Source: Xanthostigma xanthostigma
Taxonomy: Eukaryota > Arthropoda > Insecta > Raphidioptera > Raphidiidae
Length of the DNA: 64,000 nt
Assembly: GCA_963575645.1 (NCBI GenBank)
Contig: OY754464.1
Coordinates: 29,341,501 to 29,405,500 of the forward strand
Reading direction: 5' to 3'
A program made the translations under genes and the position numbers. Positions 1 through 11,034 of this stretch are shown here, in pieces (positions within the stretch are counted from its first letter, which is position 1; every line of letters starts with the position of its first letter). Under the pieces are notes generated by a model that was given only the letters and a program-made list of their open reading frames with translations, made no database searches and was not told the DNA's origin.

Positions 1-903
1 TGTTGGATTAATAATCAAGAAGTCAGAAAGTGATGGTTCTGTTGAGGCTACTCCATTTGTAGTCATTTGTGGTCACATTTTATTAAATAAAAAAAGCCTT
101 AAAAAGTAGGTGGTTGCACTTTCTTTAACTAAACTGTTTCTAAAGGTTGCTATTAACGACTGCTTTTTTTCTTTAAATCCGCAATAGGAATTTTTTCAGA
201 AAACTCTGCTTGGATACGTTTCAGGCATCATGGAGCTCGGTTTTATTTTTATGCAAAACATAAGTAGGTTCCAGTCGTGAATCGGGGGGGAGGGGGCAAA
301 TCATAATATAATATGTTTGAAAACCTGTCCTTTTTGCGATTTACTCAATCTGCTTGTTTTCTGACGGTTTTACGTTCCATGTGATGGCACCCTTACAAAT
401 TTATGCCAATGTACGCCAACATTATAAATAAATTTTTTTTGGGTAAATATACGTTGCTATATTTATTAAAGGGTTCTTATTGTCCCGTTCATGAAAAATG
501 ACAACCGTTATATAGTCGTGAGTTTTTTTAAAGTAATTTATCTCAAACTCTGGAGAGAGGGGGCGCCATTATCAAGTTTCTGCCCCGGTTCGAAAAAATC
601 GTAGATCTAAAGCTGGTAGGTTCCCAAACAACGGACTCATTTTTATATATTTCCAAAAATCGCAAAGACCCTTTCACTACTTCACTCCATTATATTTTTT
701 GGAAATAGTCTTTATTATGATGAAATAAAGGAACGTTAGCCAATTATTGCAATATTTTTGAGATAATAAAAATTACAAGTCAATAAAAACAAAAAGAGCC
801 TCTAAAAACATAGTGATTGCCAAGGCGACACAGCTATTGCCATGCATTTTATGTAGTTATTACCCACTTTTAAATTCTCCTCTAATCAACCTAAAACTAA
901 GCA
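1..903. other. AT-rich sequence, nothing recognised
   Basis: No coding segment, TIR or tandem array could be supported here. Short G-rich tracts occur near 283-297 and 553-562. Confidence 0.5.
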
Positions 904-1629
904 TCAAATTAAAAATAAAGATTTTTTAGGATTTTGTAGGTTAGCAAATAGTATTTCACTCTCGGAATTAATGTCATCATCAGCATTAGTGTCAGAGTCA
1001 TCTATTTTATAACAATAGTGACATAGGAACAACGCCTTATCATCTGGGATGTCGTTTAAATGTCTTTTTGGAATGCATAGTGAATTAAATGATTTTTGGC
1101 AGCTGCTGCAATAAATTCTGTTTATGATAATTATCTGTTTGTACATTGCACAAAGATCTTCAGACTGTAAAACTACCTGTTTCGAGATAGTGATTCTAAA
1201 GCTAAATATTCCCCAAAAGAATATTTTGCTTTCATTAATTTTTAGTGGGTTTTCAGCTGTCAACTAGCTGCTACAAGGAGATTCAGCATGTACAGTATAT
1301 TTGGCTAACCTTTGAAAGTTCCAGAGAGACTTATGTACGGGCTTGTGGATGTTCCAGGGAGATACTTCAGAGAGATTCATTACTTTTGGTTGGAAATTTT
1401 GGGGAGTTGTACGTGTTGCAAGGAGACTCAGAACTTCGGGTTTGACATTTGAGAGAATTTTAAATGGTCCTGCGGGAATCTGCAATTCTGGCAGGATATT
1501 TGGCTGACTGTGGGATGTTCCAGGGATAGGAAGTGGTTTGGATGTACCCATGGGGTCACTATCTATAAGAGCATTGAGAGAGTTCGGTAGGAATTCTTTC
1601 CAGATTTTGAAGATGACTCCAAGATGCAT
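904..1629 (-). pseudogene. C-terminal relic of a pogo/Tigger-like transposase
   Basis: Two minus-strand ORFs of 121 and 119 codons lie in one frame and are separated only by a TAG at 1264-1266. The first holds a stretch like the tail of insect pogo-type transposases (EVSPWNIHKP, then AKYTVHAESP), where a conserved 'SP..I.P.PK' block and a basic region with a final 'SP' are usual. The second ends with a cysteine pattern, CSSC then C then FLCHYC, resembling the C-terminal zinc-binding tail of that family. The HTH DNA-binding and DDE catalytic parts are absent, so it cannot be active. Family assignment comes from motif memory. An unrelated repetitive ORF is the alternative. Confidence 0.4.
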
Positions 1630-2024
1630 ATTTGTGAGCTACTTGGCGATCTTACAAGCGCTGCTTATTGTTTTCGAAGTTTTCTTTGGCTAGTTTTAAT
1701 TTAGGGGCCCTTCGGCTTTCCCTAAGTAAAGTTTTTTGGTGATAAAAGCTTGTAAAAAGTAGGTACTCAGTAAAAACAAAAATTTATTACAAAATAACAC
1801 CGTTTGAAAATAGAGAATGCCCAGGCAATAGCTGTACCTATTGCCAGTACTACCTAGGAAATCACTAAAATTTCCAGAATTCTGCTTCAGTGCTTGCCCA
1901 CCTAATGTAAATCCTTAATGAGAAAAATTACCGGTAAACCAACTGCTTTAAAATTACCTTAGAAGACATCTTCTATCATATAAAGCAATAAACAAACAGT
2001 CTTGATGGAAATAGTGAACAGAAT
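1630..2024. other. No feature recognised
   Basis: AT-rich sequence between the transposase relic and element X1. I see no TIR or coding signal. Confidence 0.5.
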
Positions 2025-2280
2025 AGTTGGCAAAACCAAAAGTGCACATCCCGCAAGTTTTCCACTGTATGATAAAAAAATAACAATTAAAAAATATTTT
2101 TAATAAATTTAACAAGATTTAAAAATTTAAAGAAATAAATAATTAAAAATTGAAAAAATATTTTTTTTTAAGTTTGCAAAAATAAAAAAAATTAAGAACT
2201 ATACATAATATAATATATAATTAATATCAAGTGGAATAAAATAAAACAAAATAAAAAGAAAAAAAAAGAAAAAAATCAAT

Positions 2281-2353
2281 GATATCGTAAGGATTCGAAC
2301 CCAGGACCTTGCCCTTGAGGATCCAACGGCATAACCATTGCGCCACGGCTGCC
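2281..2353 (-). other. tRNA-like block (A and B boxes) inside element X1
   Basis: The minus strand has an A-box-like TGGCGCAATGGTTA (2332-2345) and a perfect B box GGTTCGAATCC (2291-2301), spaced as in a tRNA. Acceptor and T stems do not pair well, so it is not a functional tRNA gene. It looks like the head of a tRNA-derived SINE or an internal Pol III promoter captured by the element. Confidence 0.55.
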
Positions 2354-2450
2354 TAATACGTCTAGTGGTGTTATCACGGTATACAAGTGTAGCACTTGTT
2401 TTATGGATTACACTATATTTACCAGCAATTATTATATTGTTTTAAACTAT

Positions 2451-2456
2451 TACCTA
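2451..2456. other. TACCTA: 4-bp gain at a TA relative to sister copies
   Basis: X1 reads AACTATTACCTAGCTGTC. The two sister copies, read on the same strand, give ACTATTAGCTGTC (from 21473-21487) and AACTATTAGCTATC (from 54958-54972). The difference is exactly TA to TACCTA. Confidence 0.7.
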
Positions 2457-2611
2457 GCTGTCAAAAATAATAAAAAATAAAACTGTTTATAAAAATTAAA
2501 CTACTGAACACATTTTAGTGAATTTAAATAGGGTTCTGGTCTGATAGTAAACAAAGTGAATAAAATATAACCCAAGGCAATCCGACCAAAATTGCGATCT
2601 GTAGAGTCGTG

Positions 2612-2657
2612 ACGTACGTACATACGTACGTACATACGTACGTACGTACATACGTAC
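2612..2657. repeat. ACGT/ACAT microsatellite
   Basis: Alternating ACGTACGT and ACATACGT units expanded inside element X1. The matching part of copy 2 (21316-21341) has only a short version, so the expansion followed divergence. Confidence 0.85.
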
Positions 2658-2866
2658 AGACCAACCGACAACTGCTGTTTGTGATTTTCAATTACAATTT
2701 TAATAGTATTTATGAACTCAAATTGATTTAAAAATGGTTCTATTTTATAGATTAGAATCTCCTCTTTTCAAAAAGCTTCAATTTGAATGGATTTCGTGTG
2801 AAATTAACTTAGATATAACTTCTTATATGAACGAAAGTCAGCTCTGACGCACAAAGCGATAATAAA

Positions 2867-2895
2867 GCACATACCGCTAGTTTAGCGGTATGTGC
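2867..2895. repeat. 13-bp stem hairpin at the end of element X1
   Basis: GCACATACCGCTA, loop GTT, TAGCGGTATGTGC. The same hairpin, with loop ACC, ends copy 2 at 21078-21106, so it belongs to the element's terminus. Confidence 0.8.
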
Positions 2896-3131
2896 AATTG
2901 ATGAAATTAAAAAGGCTCTCCTTAAGAAAAACAATAAGAAACATACTTTTATTGACGAGACGCACTCCAGTTGCAGAAAATCCACAATGACAGTGTTTTT
3001 TTTTTTCGTTGACAGTTTATTATTTTAAATGCTACCAAGGGTTTGCCTCCTGATATCTAGCGACTAAACTTTGAACTAGGTCTTTTGGAAATAGACTAAA
3101 ATGGGTATAATTGTTACTCTGGGTAATCACT

Positions 3132-3250
3132 CTATGGTTTCCCCAATGTGAAGAAATGTGTTTTAATATAACTCTTGACTTCAGATGGCAGATCATTCCA
3201 CAGATTTAATGCAACATACGTAAACGATTTTTTCTAGCGCGACGACTTAA
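3132..3250 (-). pseudogene. C-terminal relic of a non-LTR reverse transcriptase
   Basis: On the minus strand the reading KKSFTYVALNLWNDLPSEVK ends about 14 codons later at a TAG (3132-3134). This resembles the 'SFSYVAPxLWNSLP' tail common at the C-terminus of CR1/Jockey-superfamily ORF2 proteins. A single-base slip in an A-run (about 3229-3234) is needed to join it to the preceding RRAR residues. Only this tail survives. Confidence 0.45.
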
Positions 3251-3259
3251 CTATACATG

Positions 3260-5100
3260 CAATGTGCTAGTCGCCTCCTTTGACTTGCGAGGATTTACCG
3301 ACAGCCGACGGAAAGTACAAGTTTTGACTTGGGTATTGGTAAGCCTTCATACACATTACTCGAAACTTGGCAAATACTTGACAATTACTTGTCAAGTATC
3401 GCGTAGTTGAGCCGCCTTAAAACGTGCGCCAAATGTTACTGAAAATCAGTTCAGTCGTTAGTTGATTTTCTGTACATGAAAAATACTTTTATTTGTATGG
3501 GAGCCCTACACATTAACATAATCGTAGTCGGACATAAACTAGTAGCTTATCCTTTGGAAAGTAGAAGCGGGCCCTCGCCCACGGCCTTGCGTTTATAGGG
3601 GCCTCGCACGAAACTTCCTTGCATGCTGACTTAAGGCCAAATACCATGAACTATATTATACCTACGCTAAATAAGTCGTACGATCAGTACCCTAAAAGAC
3701 CTTACTAAATATAACCTACATACAAATATCGTAGGATCACTGTATTGATCTTGGGAATAGGTACCTACTGAAAGAAAAGAGTCTCGCTGATGCTACTTCG
3801 CCTACGTCTAAATTAGTCCACGCTACGTCAATCTTGAGGAGTCTTGTATACGTGTACCAAATTTCATTGAACTCGAGTCTGGCGTTTTTAAGAGGTATTA
3901 GATATAGACATAGACTCACAAGCTCCTTTTACAGTTTTATCATTATAGTATTAATTGAGATTAATAAGTTAAAATTAAAATATTATATCGCAAGTTCAGT
4001 ACCTATATTTGAATGTGAGAAGAGAACGTTAGCACATTTTACATTTCACTAACAATTCTGGGATTAATATATGAATGTACCGAATATATGAATTAAACGG
4101 GACATCAGTGAATCAATTAACACAGCAAATGTGGATTGACATCTAAATTTAAGTGGCAGTTTTATGTCATCAGTTTAATGGACGTACCTGTCAACTTACT
4201 GAAAATGTTAAACCGTTTTTTAATGAAATATATGGTATTATCGCTACTAGAAACAAAAATATTAATGCTTATTATTAGCATTCAGGTTTTATTTTATATT
4301 ACATATTGCAGTTGTACAGTTCCAATTAAAATCCAGCCAACAAAAAATTTTTGTGTGCTAATATGTAAACAAATCATTATTGAACTTAAAATTTTGCATT
4401 TATTTGGTACTTTTTTATCTAAAAATATAATACGTAAAATGGTCCAATTGCGCCAATTTTATTCCGATCGACTCCAAATATTATCTTTCATTTATTTTGT
4501 ATAAGCAAATATTACTTATTAGCGTAAACAAATGTTTTGTACTTATAAAATGACTAGAAATTCTAAACATAGAAGGAAAAAAATCTGAGCGTATTTAGTG
4601 CTACAAAACTACTTTGAAATGTGGTTATAAAATTTCATAAAAATATATATGTTTTTATGGTTTCGCCATATGTATTTATAGGTGTATTTTGTATGCGCGT
4701 TCATATTTTAGTATTCAGATTGCATTTTCGTTACATTTTATGAATTTTTTTATTACCATTCTGTTTTCTCTTTTTTATTTAAGTACAGTTTTATTATAAT
4801 AGACACGTATTTTCTTTCATCTCGACTGTCATTTGAAATGCAAAAATAAATACACACTTATTGTTATTATACATAAATAATAAATACTTATATTCCAAAT
4901 CTTTTGGTTTCCGGACTTGTAGGCTGTGTTCCATTGATATTTTTACCAAACGTTTCATCTTCAACTGCGGTAGACATCCTATACTGATAATATCTACCAC
5001 AGTTGTAGACGAAGCGTAAGATAAATATATCAAATATCAATAGACCACGGGCCTACAAGCCCGAAAAAGATTTTCATCAACGCCGGCCGTGAAAATCTGC
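3260..5100. other. Low-content region with one short shared repeat
   Basis: No gene recognised. The stretch 3834-3870 matches 40832-40866 (TACGTGTA then ATTTCATTGA), so it is a fragment of a repeat that also served as target for element B. An imperfect hairpin (GATTTTCA / TGAAAATC) lies at about 5070-5098. Confidence 0.45.
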
Positions 5101-5175
5101 ATACATGGACTTATTTTTATTATTTCAAAGTTTTATTATTTCCAGTTTTTATACAGGTATGCAGGAACAGTTTAA

Positions 5176-5595
5176 GAGTATTCGTCCTTGCAAATACCCC
5201 CTGTACCCTTCATCACAAATCTTTTCCCCTCGCCTAAAAACGGTTCGCGCTCTCCCGACGCTATTTTTAAAGCTAGAGGGTTCTGGTAAACGCCAAATAA
5301 AAGACAAAGAATCAGACTACAGATCCTTCAGGCGAATTTTTTGAAAAAAAATTCCTGAAAAAACTTACAACTTTTTGTAAAAAATAATAAGTTACGTAAT
5401 ATTTCACACGTAGGCGAAACTGTTTTTCAAAAAATTCGCCTGAAGGATCTGTAGTCTGATTCTTTGTCTTTCATTTGGCGTTTACCAGAACCCTCTAGCT
5501 TTAAAAATAGCGTCGGGAGAGCGCGAACCATTTTTAGGCGAGGGGAAAAGATTTGAGATGAAGGGTGCAGGGGGAATTTGCAGGGACGAATACTC
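5176..5595. mobile_element. 420-bp foldback MITE flanked by TTAA
   Basis: Left arm 5172-5346 and right arm 5422-5599 are inverted copies about 175 bp long, separated by about 75 bp. The ends read TTAA-GAGTATTCGTCC and GGACGAATACTC-TTAA. TTAA duplication is the piggyBac signature, but a TA duplication (Tc1/mariner type) cannot be excluded because TTAA contains TA. Short ORFs on each arm are mirror images and not genes. Confidence 0.75.
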
Positions 5596-5875
5596 TTAAT
5601 GTCATTGAAAAACTCTTTGCAGTGTAGAGAATTAAGTTCTACCATGTTATTTTGGTTGTACTATAACAAAAAAACAAAAGACTGATCTGTATAGAAAAAT
5701 ATCGCTCTTCAAGCTAAATTTTGATCAGAATGTGTAGAAAAATATTAATAATAAAACTTTATTGTCAGATGTAAGTAAAAAAAATAACAGCAAGTATTAC
5801 AAACAATTTATACAGTAGAAAAATATTATTTTTAAGTGGAAAGGTATAAAAAACTATGTTAAAAGCTATACACCG

Positions 5876-6140
5876 TTAAAAAAATTGGACGACAGAATAC
5901 AACAATATTGACATTTGACATATTATAATACAGAAAATAAAATTTCTGTTAACGCGTGCAGTGACGAGGGTAATTAAATATTATATTTGCTATTTGTTTG
6001 CACAGTTGCCTTCTACATAATACGTTACCACATCATGTAAAAATTAATCAAAACATGCTTGTCAACTGCCTAATTTCTTTTTGACGGATCTGTCTGCTGA
6101 TTTTTTTTATTTTAAATATTTCCGAAGCTATTGACGTTAT
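5876..6140 (+). mobile_element. Family C, diverged 5' fragment (C4)
   Basis: Aligns by eye with the first part of 17112-17733 and 43989-44660: a TTGG.CGAC block, TTGACATTTGA, GAAAATAAAAT, the GAGGGTAAT block, and a CATCATGTAAAAATTAATC stretch. The 3' half is missing. Confidence 0.55.
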
Positions 6141-6183
6141 TTCTGTATACTACCTATAGATAAATAATGAATTATTATTATTA

Positions 6184-6435
6184 TTATAGAGAAGGAAAAA
6201 TTTCGTAAAGAATTTGGCATCCACAAGCACCCGAAACTTCAGGTTCGTCAGCGTTATACAAATGATACTTGCGGAGCAAGCTACAACTATGACCGCGTCT
6301 CAAACCATAAAATAGGCGATTACAGTGAGTTTGGGGTGTGCGCAGTGTGCACTGTGTACACGGAGCGACCCAACAAGCATGGCTTTTTGCATGCGACAGA
6401 CTAGGCCGGTTTTGCCTAATGGGGAAAATTTCCAA
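6184..6435 (-). pseudogene. Possible fragment of a LINE RT-associated tail
   Basis: An 83-codon minus-strand ORF contains LRRGHSCSLLRKYHLYNADE followed by a Gly-Ala-Cys-Gly-Cys run. This recalls the 'TGHs.l..yL...... C.C' region after the RT/RNase H domains of R1- or Jockey-type elements. The similarity is short and unverified. A chance ORF is quite possible. Confidence 0.22.
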
Positions 6436-6439
6436 AGGC

Positions 6440-7691
6440 TCTCTCTCTTGGACTTTTACTACGATTGACTTAAAATTTTGGAAAAATATTCTAAATAGAT
6501 TATACTGTTTGATAAAAAAGTAAAATGGATTTATTCAATTTTCCAACTCATGTAACCCCTTAACGTGTTATGCTTTAGAGGCTAGAGGGGACCACCCCAG
6601 CTGTCGGCAAGATGAGTTTTTTTATTGTTTGGGGTCTCAGGTACAAGAGTCCGAGCATAGTTGCTGGTCCTCAGATTTTGCATACTCAACTATTACAGCG
6701 CCTACACTATTAGTTGTAGAATGTGTTTTTAACGAGTTATGAGTTAAATTTGATCAAATCTAACATATATTTTTATCAACAATATAAGATTTACAAATCT
6801 CATTAATTGTCGTATCTATATCCTTCAAAACTGCTCACCTATATTTTATCGGTATTTAGAAAAAGGCGAGAGCTTCTCTCTCATATACTAATATAGAGAA
6901 TGCTAGGTCCATTTATATACTATTACGTCTTTGATACCTGCGATTCTCCACACGTGGAGTAGGAATGGTAATATCGTTTCAATCGATAAATTATTTTTAG
7001 AGCATGGTGGATTTAAAATTCTACAATGCTTTTCTTATGGAAACTAGATTTTCTGACAATGCTTTCTGCAACACAGCATAAATCTAGTGTTTTTTGTTTT
7101 TTTTTTTTTTTTGTGTACCGGCTTGGGTGAAGAAATTAACATTTATATACGTTTAAATTTAAGATTTTATCACGTAGCGTTCACTTACTGTGTAACCAAG
7201 AATGTGCATATTTTTTCTCTGTGTAAGGGTTTTCATTTTTCACTATTGACTTAGAAAACCGACTGTGCAGCAGGCCTTAAAAAGTGTCGCTCCAAAACAA
7301 AATAGAGACAGTGATAGCTAACTTCTTCACGTTTTTTAACTAGAGTCGAACTAAAGTATGTTTCATTATCGTAAGCTGTCCGCTTCAGTCTGGTTTCGGC
7401 CGGGCACAAATCATTATTTTCGTAGCGTAATAATATAAAACCCATGATGCTACTCGTTACAGAAAGTGGACTTTAAAACAGAGAAATATTTTTCAAATCG
7501 TTTTAGCCAAACTTGGGTTTTATTACAAAAGTAGTTTATGCATGTTGCACCTGATGAAAGTTATTTTGTTACGAGGCGTAACTTTATGAAAAAACGACAA
7601 TTATACTACATTTTTTGCACATATCTCCTATAATAAAGCTGATTTTCACACCATAAGTATATTTTTAATATTTCTAATAGTTAAGTGATTG
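6440..7691. other. Low-content region
   Basis: No gene or TIR element supported. A poly-T tract lies at about 7089-7113. Confidence 0.45.
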
Positions 7692-7718
7692 CTGAAGATG
7701 AGCGCATAGCTCCCGAAA
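7692..7718 (+). other. Hammerhead-like core pattern (CTGAAGA, stem, GAAA)
   Basis: CTGAAGA (7692-7698), then GAGC-loop-GCTC (7700-7703 / 7709-7712), then CCGAAA. Penelope-like retroelements are known to carry minimal hammerhead ribozymes of pattern CUGANGA-stem II-GAAA in their LTR-like ends. Here extra nucleotides sit between core and stem, and I could not find convincing stems I and III, so self-cleavage is doubtful. Confidence 0.3.
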
Positions 7719-7944
7719 TGTATATCCGCTAATTAAACTGTTGTAGTAAGAAGTAACTATTCTTTATTTTTATTCTAATATAGTTTGACTGTGAAACAAA
7801 TATCTCTCCTATTAGGGTTTTTTTTTTGCAGTAGGGGAAAAATCTTTTAAAGACATCACATTTGTGATAGTGTGGGAATTCCACCCACTAAAAAACCCCT
7901 ACCACTTCCGCTATCCATTTTGGAACTGCTAATTAAGCATAACG

Positions 7945-8306
7945 TCAGCAGTATCTCATTTTCATCTTTCTCCTTATATAATGAAAAATATTATTTTTCA
8001 TTAATTCTTTTGTAATATTCCATGTTTGTTTTTGTTCCGTAATTATTGTCACCAAATTTTTCACCGCTAGCCTTGTTCCAATTTTTATGTTTGTGTCCTG
8101 CCTGTTTTTCTCCCACCTTGGACAAAGAGAGAATGTGTGTTCAGCCGTGTCCGATTCTCCGCATTAAATGCACTCGTCAGTTTCTGTTTTCCCAATCCCT
8201 AAGGTATAACTCTTGAAGCTTCCATGACGGGTCAATATCTGCGTCATATAGTAATCCACATTTCGGTGTTGCTTATGAAAATTACTATTCGCGTCGCCAT
8301 TGTTTT
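7945..8306 (-). pseudogene. R1-clade LINE ORF2 C-terminal relic with CCHC motif
   Basis: On the minus strand one frame stays open for over 100 codons except for a single TAA. It reads VDYYMTQILTRHGSFKSYTL, continues to DECI-stop-CGESDTAEHTFSLCPRWE, and terminates at 7945-7947. The pattern C-x2-C-x7-H-x4-C, with a preceding 'LTGHG.F..Y....G' block, is the zinc-knuckle region after the reverse transcriptase of R1/TRAS-type non-LTR retrotransposons. The stop (complement of 8165-8167) replaces one of the two residues between the first cysteines. The RT domain proper is missing. It is a dead but recognisable copy. Confidence 0.75.
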
Positions 8307-8685
8307 ACATATATCTGAAAGACAATGGTAGGCTTAGGTGATTTATAGAAATTACTGTTGAATTGATTAGCTTGCATTTATTTGTTTTACTTTAAAGCAC
8401 TAGTATTAAATGGATCAGTTACGACCAATATCTAATCTAATCTATAATCTAAACTAAATAGGCATGATTCAGAGCTATTAGGGGGAGGGTGAAGAAATTT
8501 TTTTTATTTAGTAGGGAGAATAAGAAAGTAGTCTTTTTTTCATAATTAAATTAAGTTTTTATTTTTTTGTGAAAAAGAAAAATATTTTATTCAATATGCG
8601 TGAGTAATATATAATTTCGGGGCCCTGCTAAATTCGGGAGAGATAATAAATTACTTCATGTTGACGCGTAGAGTGCTAATAATAA

Positions 8686-8810
8686 GCCGAAACTACGATA
8701 ATGTATTACTGCATAGTTTCTGGACCAATAGGAACGCGGTAGCGAGCCGAAACTGTTCCGTGATGAATTATTACTGCATAGTTTTTGGACCAATAGGAAC
8801 GCGGTAGCGA
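8686..8810. repeat. Two-copy tandem repeat (60 and 65 bp)
   Basis: Units 8686-8745 and 8746-8810 both begin GCCGAAACT and share GACCAATAGGAACGCGGTAG. The second unit carries a few extra bases and one T for C change. Confidence 0.85.
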
Positions 8811-9317
8811 TTTGTATATATGAAAACAGCATCGTAATTCAGCGAAAGTCAGGGCCATCTTGTGTGCATCGAGGGCGGAGGGTACGTCAATCAATGAAGT
8901 GATTTATTATTTTCCCCTCTTTTATCAGAGCCCCTATTACATATTACTCGTGCTAGTTGAATAAAGTATTATGTGCGACCATTGATCGAAGGAGAATATT
9001 CCATTCGCGTGTTACCGAACTCGCTACGCTCGTGCGGCAAATTTCACGCTCATGGAGTCTTCTCCTTCTCTCACTAATCGCACAATATACTATTTGTGAA
9101 TACATTAAAAACATAGATATTTATAATATAGAAACGTACAATAATAATGTTGCTAATGATCTGAACATATTATAATAGAGAAAGAGCCGACACATTATAA
9201 CATGCAGTTCTCAATTTCTCATTGATTTTTATATTATGGGAATATGATAGTCAATAATAAAGGTCGCTTAATGTATTACCCCTACCTATATTTTATCAAT
9301 AGAATCATTTTCATTTT
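8811..9317. other. No feature recognised
   Basis: A 72-codon ORF at 8957-9175 has no recognisable motif. GC content is a little higher at 8990-9060. Confidence 0.4.
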
Positions 9318-9900
9318 TAACCGACGAAAAACAAAAACGGAGGAGGTTCTCAAGTCGACGCGTATATTTTTTTTTTTTTTTTTTTTTTATTTTTTTTTTT
9401 TTTTATGTATGACCACGCATAACTTTTTACAGAGTAGTCCGATTTTGATAAATATTTTTTTGTTTGAAAGGGTATACCCCGAAGCTGGTCCCATATAAAT
9501 TTGGTAAAAAAATTCCAACCCTAAGGGTAGGAAAACAGGGGATGATTGATTGTTCACTCACTGATTGTAATGTATGACCACACATAACTTTTTACAGAGT
9601 TGTCCGATTTTGATAATTATTTTTCTGTTTGAAAGGGTATACCCCGAAGTTGGTCCCATATAAATTTGGTAAAAAAATTCCAACCCTAAGGGTAGGAAAA
9701 CAGGGGATGATTGATTGTTTACTCACTGATTGTACTGTATGACCACACATAACTTTTTACAGAGTAGTCCGATTTTGATAATTATTTTTTTATTGGATAG
9801 GGTATACCTCGAGGTTGGTCTCATATAAATTTGGAAAAAAAATTCCTACCCTAAGGGTGGGAAAATAGGGGTGATTTATTGTTCACTCACAGATTTTCAT
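9318..9900. repeat. Poly-T tract and 165-bp tandem repeat in three copies
   Basis: A segment with GGAGGAGGTTCTCAA (about 9342-9356) leads into poly-T (9368-9404). Three units then start with GTATGACCAC at 9407, 9572 and 9737, exactly 165 bp apart. Units share CCCATATAAATTTGG and CCCTAAGGGT. Units 1 and 2 are nearly identical and unit 3 is more diverged. I recall this monomer and the GGAGGAGGTTCT tail as common lepidopteran repeats. Confidence 0.85.
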
Positions 9901-9942
9901 GCTGAGTTGTGTATTACAATTATAAATTATATAGCCACAAAA

Positions 9943-10338
9943 AATTATAAAATAAAAACTTTTTAACAAAAAAATTAAACCGCCGAAAAACTGAAAAGCA
10001 AAAAATAATAAATCTTTTTATTTAACTAAGTTCTATTTAAGTAGTTGAACGTATGTGACAATCTAGTATATCTAAGTAATTTTGAGTCGGCGTCAAACAA
10101 CCAATGAACAAAGATCACTAAAAGAAATAACCAAATCAAATTAGAGAACTCTCGTGAACTCTCAGAGATTTCCGGCGAAGGATTGTTGACGCCGACTCAA
10201 AATTACTTAGATATACTAGATTGTCACATACGTTCAACTACTTAAATAGAACTTAGTTAAATAAAAAGATTTATTATTTTTTGCTTTTCAGTTTTTCGGC
10301 GGTTTAATTTTTTTGTTAAAAAGTTTTTATTTTATAAT
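9943..10338. mobile_element. Foldback element with identical-looking 154-bp arms
   Basis: Left arm 9943-10096 and right arm 10186-10338 read as exact reverse complements by eye, around an 89-bp spacer. Outer ends contain TTTTTAACAAAAAAATTAAA, similar to elements L1 and L2. Inner ends read GAGTCGGCGTCAA, which recalls GAGTCGGTGT in L1/L2, so this is probably a related family. No TSD is clear. Confidence 0.8.
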
Positions 10339-10339
10339 T

Positions 10340-10960
10340 AATCAATCGAAAATTAATGACGGGAAAAGTAAGGTGTGGAAAACTTTTTTAGCCTTTCTGT
10401 TTTGTCTAAAAAATTATTAGTACCTACTATGTGTGTGAAATTAACTGAAATAGAAAATATATTACAAAATACAGTATAGCCTTCTCCGAAATAATTCATC
10501 CTTTCTTATTAAAATACAGTACCTAATATTACCAAAAAAAATCAAAATTAATTTTTTTTGCACAATTAGTGTTCCGTGCCATTAGCTTACGGCTGGTGTG
10601 TTCTATAGCCTAGTTCTGCAGCTATGAAGAAATAAATAATTAAATTGTTTATAGCGATTGATCGCCCCAGAATTTTTCAATCCTGGTATTTTTTTTTTTT
10701 CTTTTTGGTTTCAAATTTTTGGTAAAAGAATATTTCATTCGATAAAGAATAAATAAAAAGAAAAATTTTAAAATATACCTATCATATGTATTGTTGAATT
10801 CGTGTTATCAATCAGCTTTCTTGAAAAAATGAAAAAATAAACTTGCTTATATAGCAAATTATTCACTGCGCATATTATTCTTTTTTCTCCTGGAATTTTC
10901 AAACTTAAAAAACGAAGTTTTAATACAATAAAGAATAAATAGAAAAAAAAAGTTTTCATT
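10340..10960. other. AT-rich region
   Basis: No element or gene supported. Long A and T tracts occur at 10539-10559 and 10688-10700. The part at 10900-10960 is the A-rich flank of the next tRNA-like block. Confidence 0.4.
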
Positions 10961-10963
10961 CAA

Positions 10964-11032
10964 CAATGCGGCTTCAGCCCTGGACCCTGAGATCAAAAGT
11001 CTATAAAGCTTTACCACAGAGCTACTGCATCC
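10964..11032 (-). other. tRNA-like block
   Basis: The minus strand reads GGATGCAGTAGCTCTGTGGT, with a good A box (TAGCTCTGTGG). A degenerate B box (GGGCTGAAGCC) follows at tRNA spacing, then an A-rich stretch. Stems are imperfect, so it is a tRNA pseudogene or SINE head rather than a tRNA gene. Confidence 0.45.
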
Positions 11033-11034
11033 GT

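Larger units (their letters stand above)
2025..2900 (-). mobile_element. Element X, copy 1 (TIR element with subterminal hairpin and tRNA-like block)
   Basis: This is the reverse complement of 21073-22033, and its middle also matches 54683-54985. One end reads AAAAGTGCACATCCCGC (about 2038-2054). The other carries TGCACATACCGC within a 13-bp hairpin (2867-2895), so the ends form a short TIR of pattern AA.TGCACAT.CCGC. Order in element orientation: hairpin end, about 400 bp of unique body, tRNA-like block, AT-rich tract, other TIR. No ORF is present, so it is non-autonomous if mobile. Superfamily unknown. No clear TSD was found. Confidence 0.6.

Noticed and set aside
5105..5645. 79- and 72-codon ORFs sharing a sequence on opposite strands
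   Set aside because: Mirror ORFs of the inverted arms of the TTAA-flanked MITE.
9407..9900. CRISPR-like or satellite array
   Set aside because: Three contiguous 165-bp units without spacers, in eukaryotic DNA. It is a short tandem repeat inside an interspersed element.
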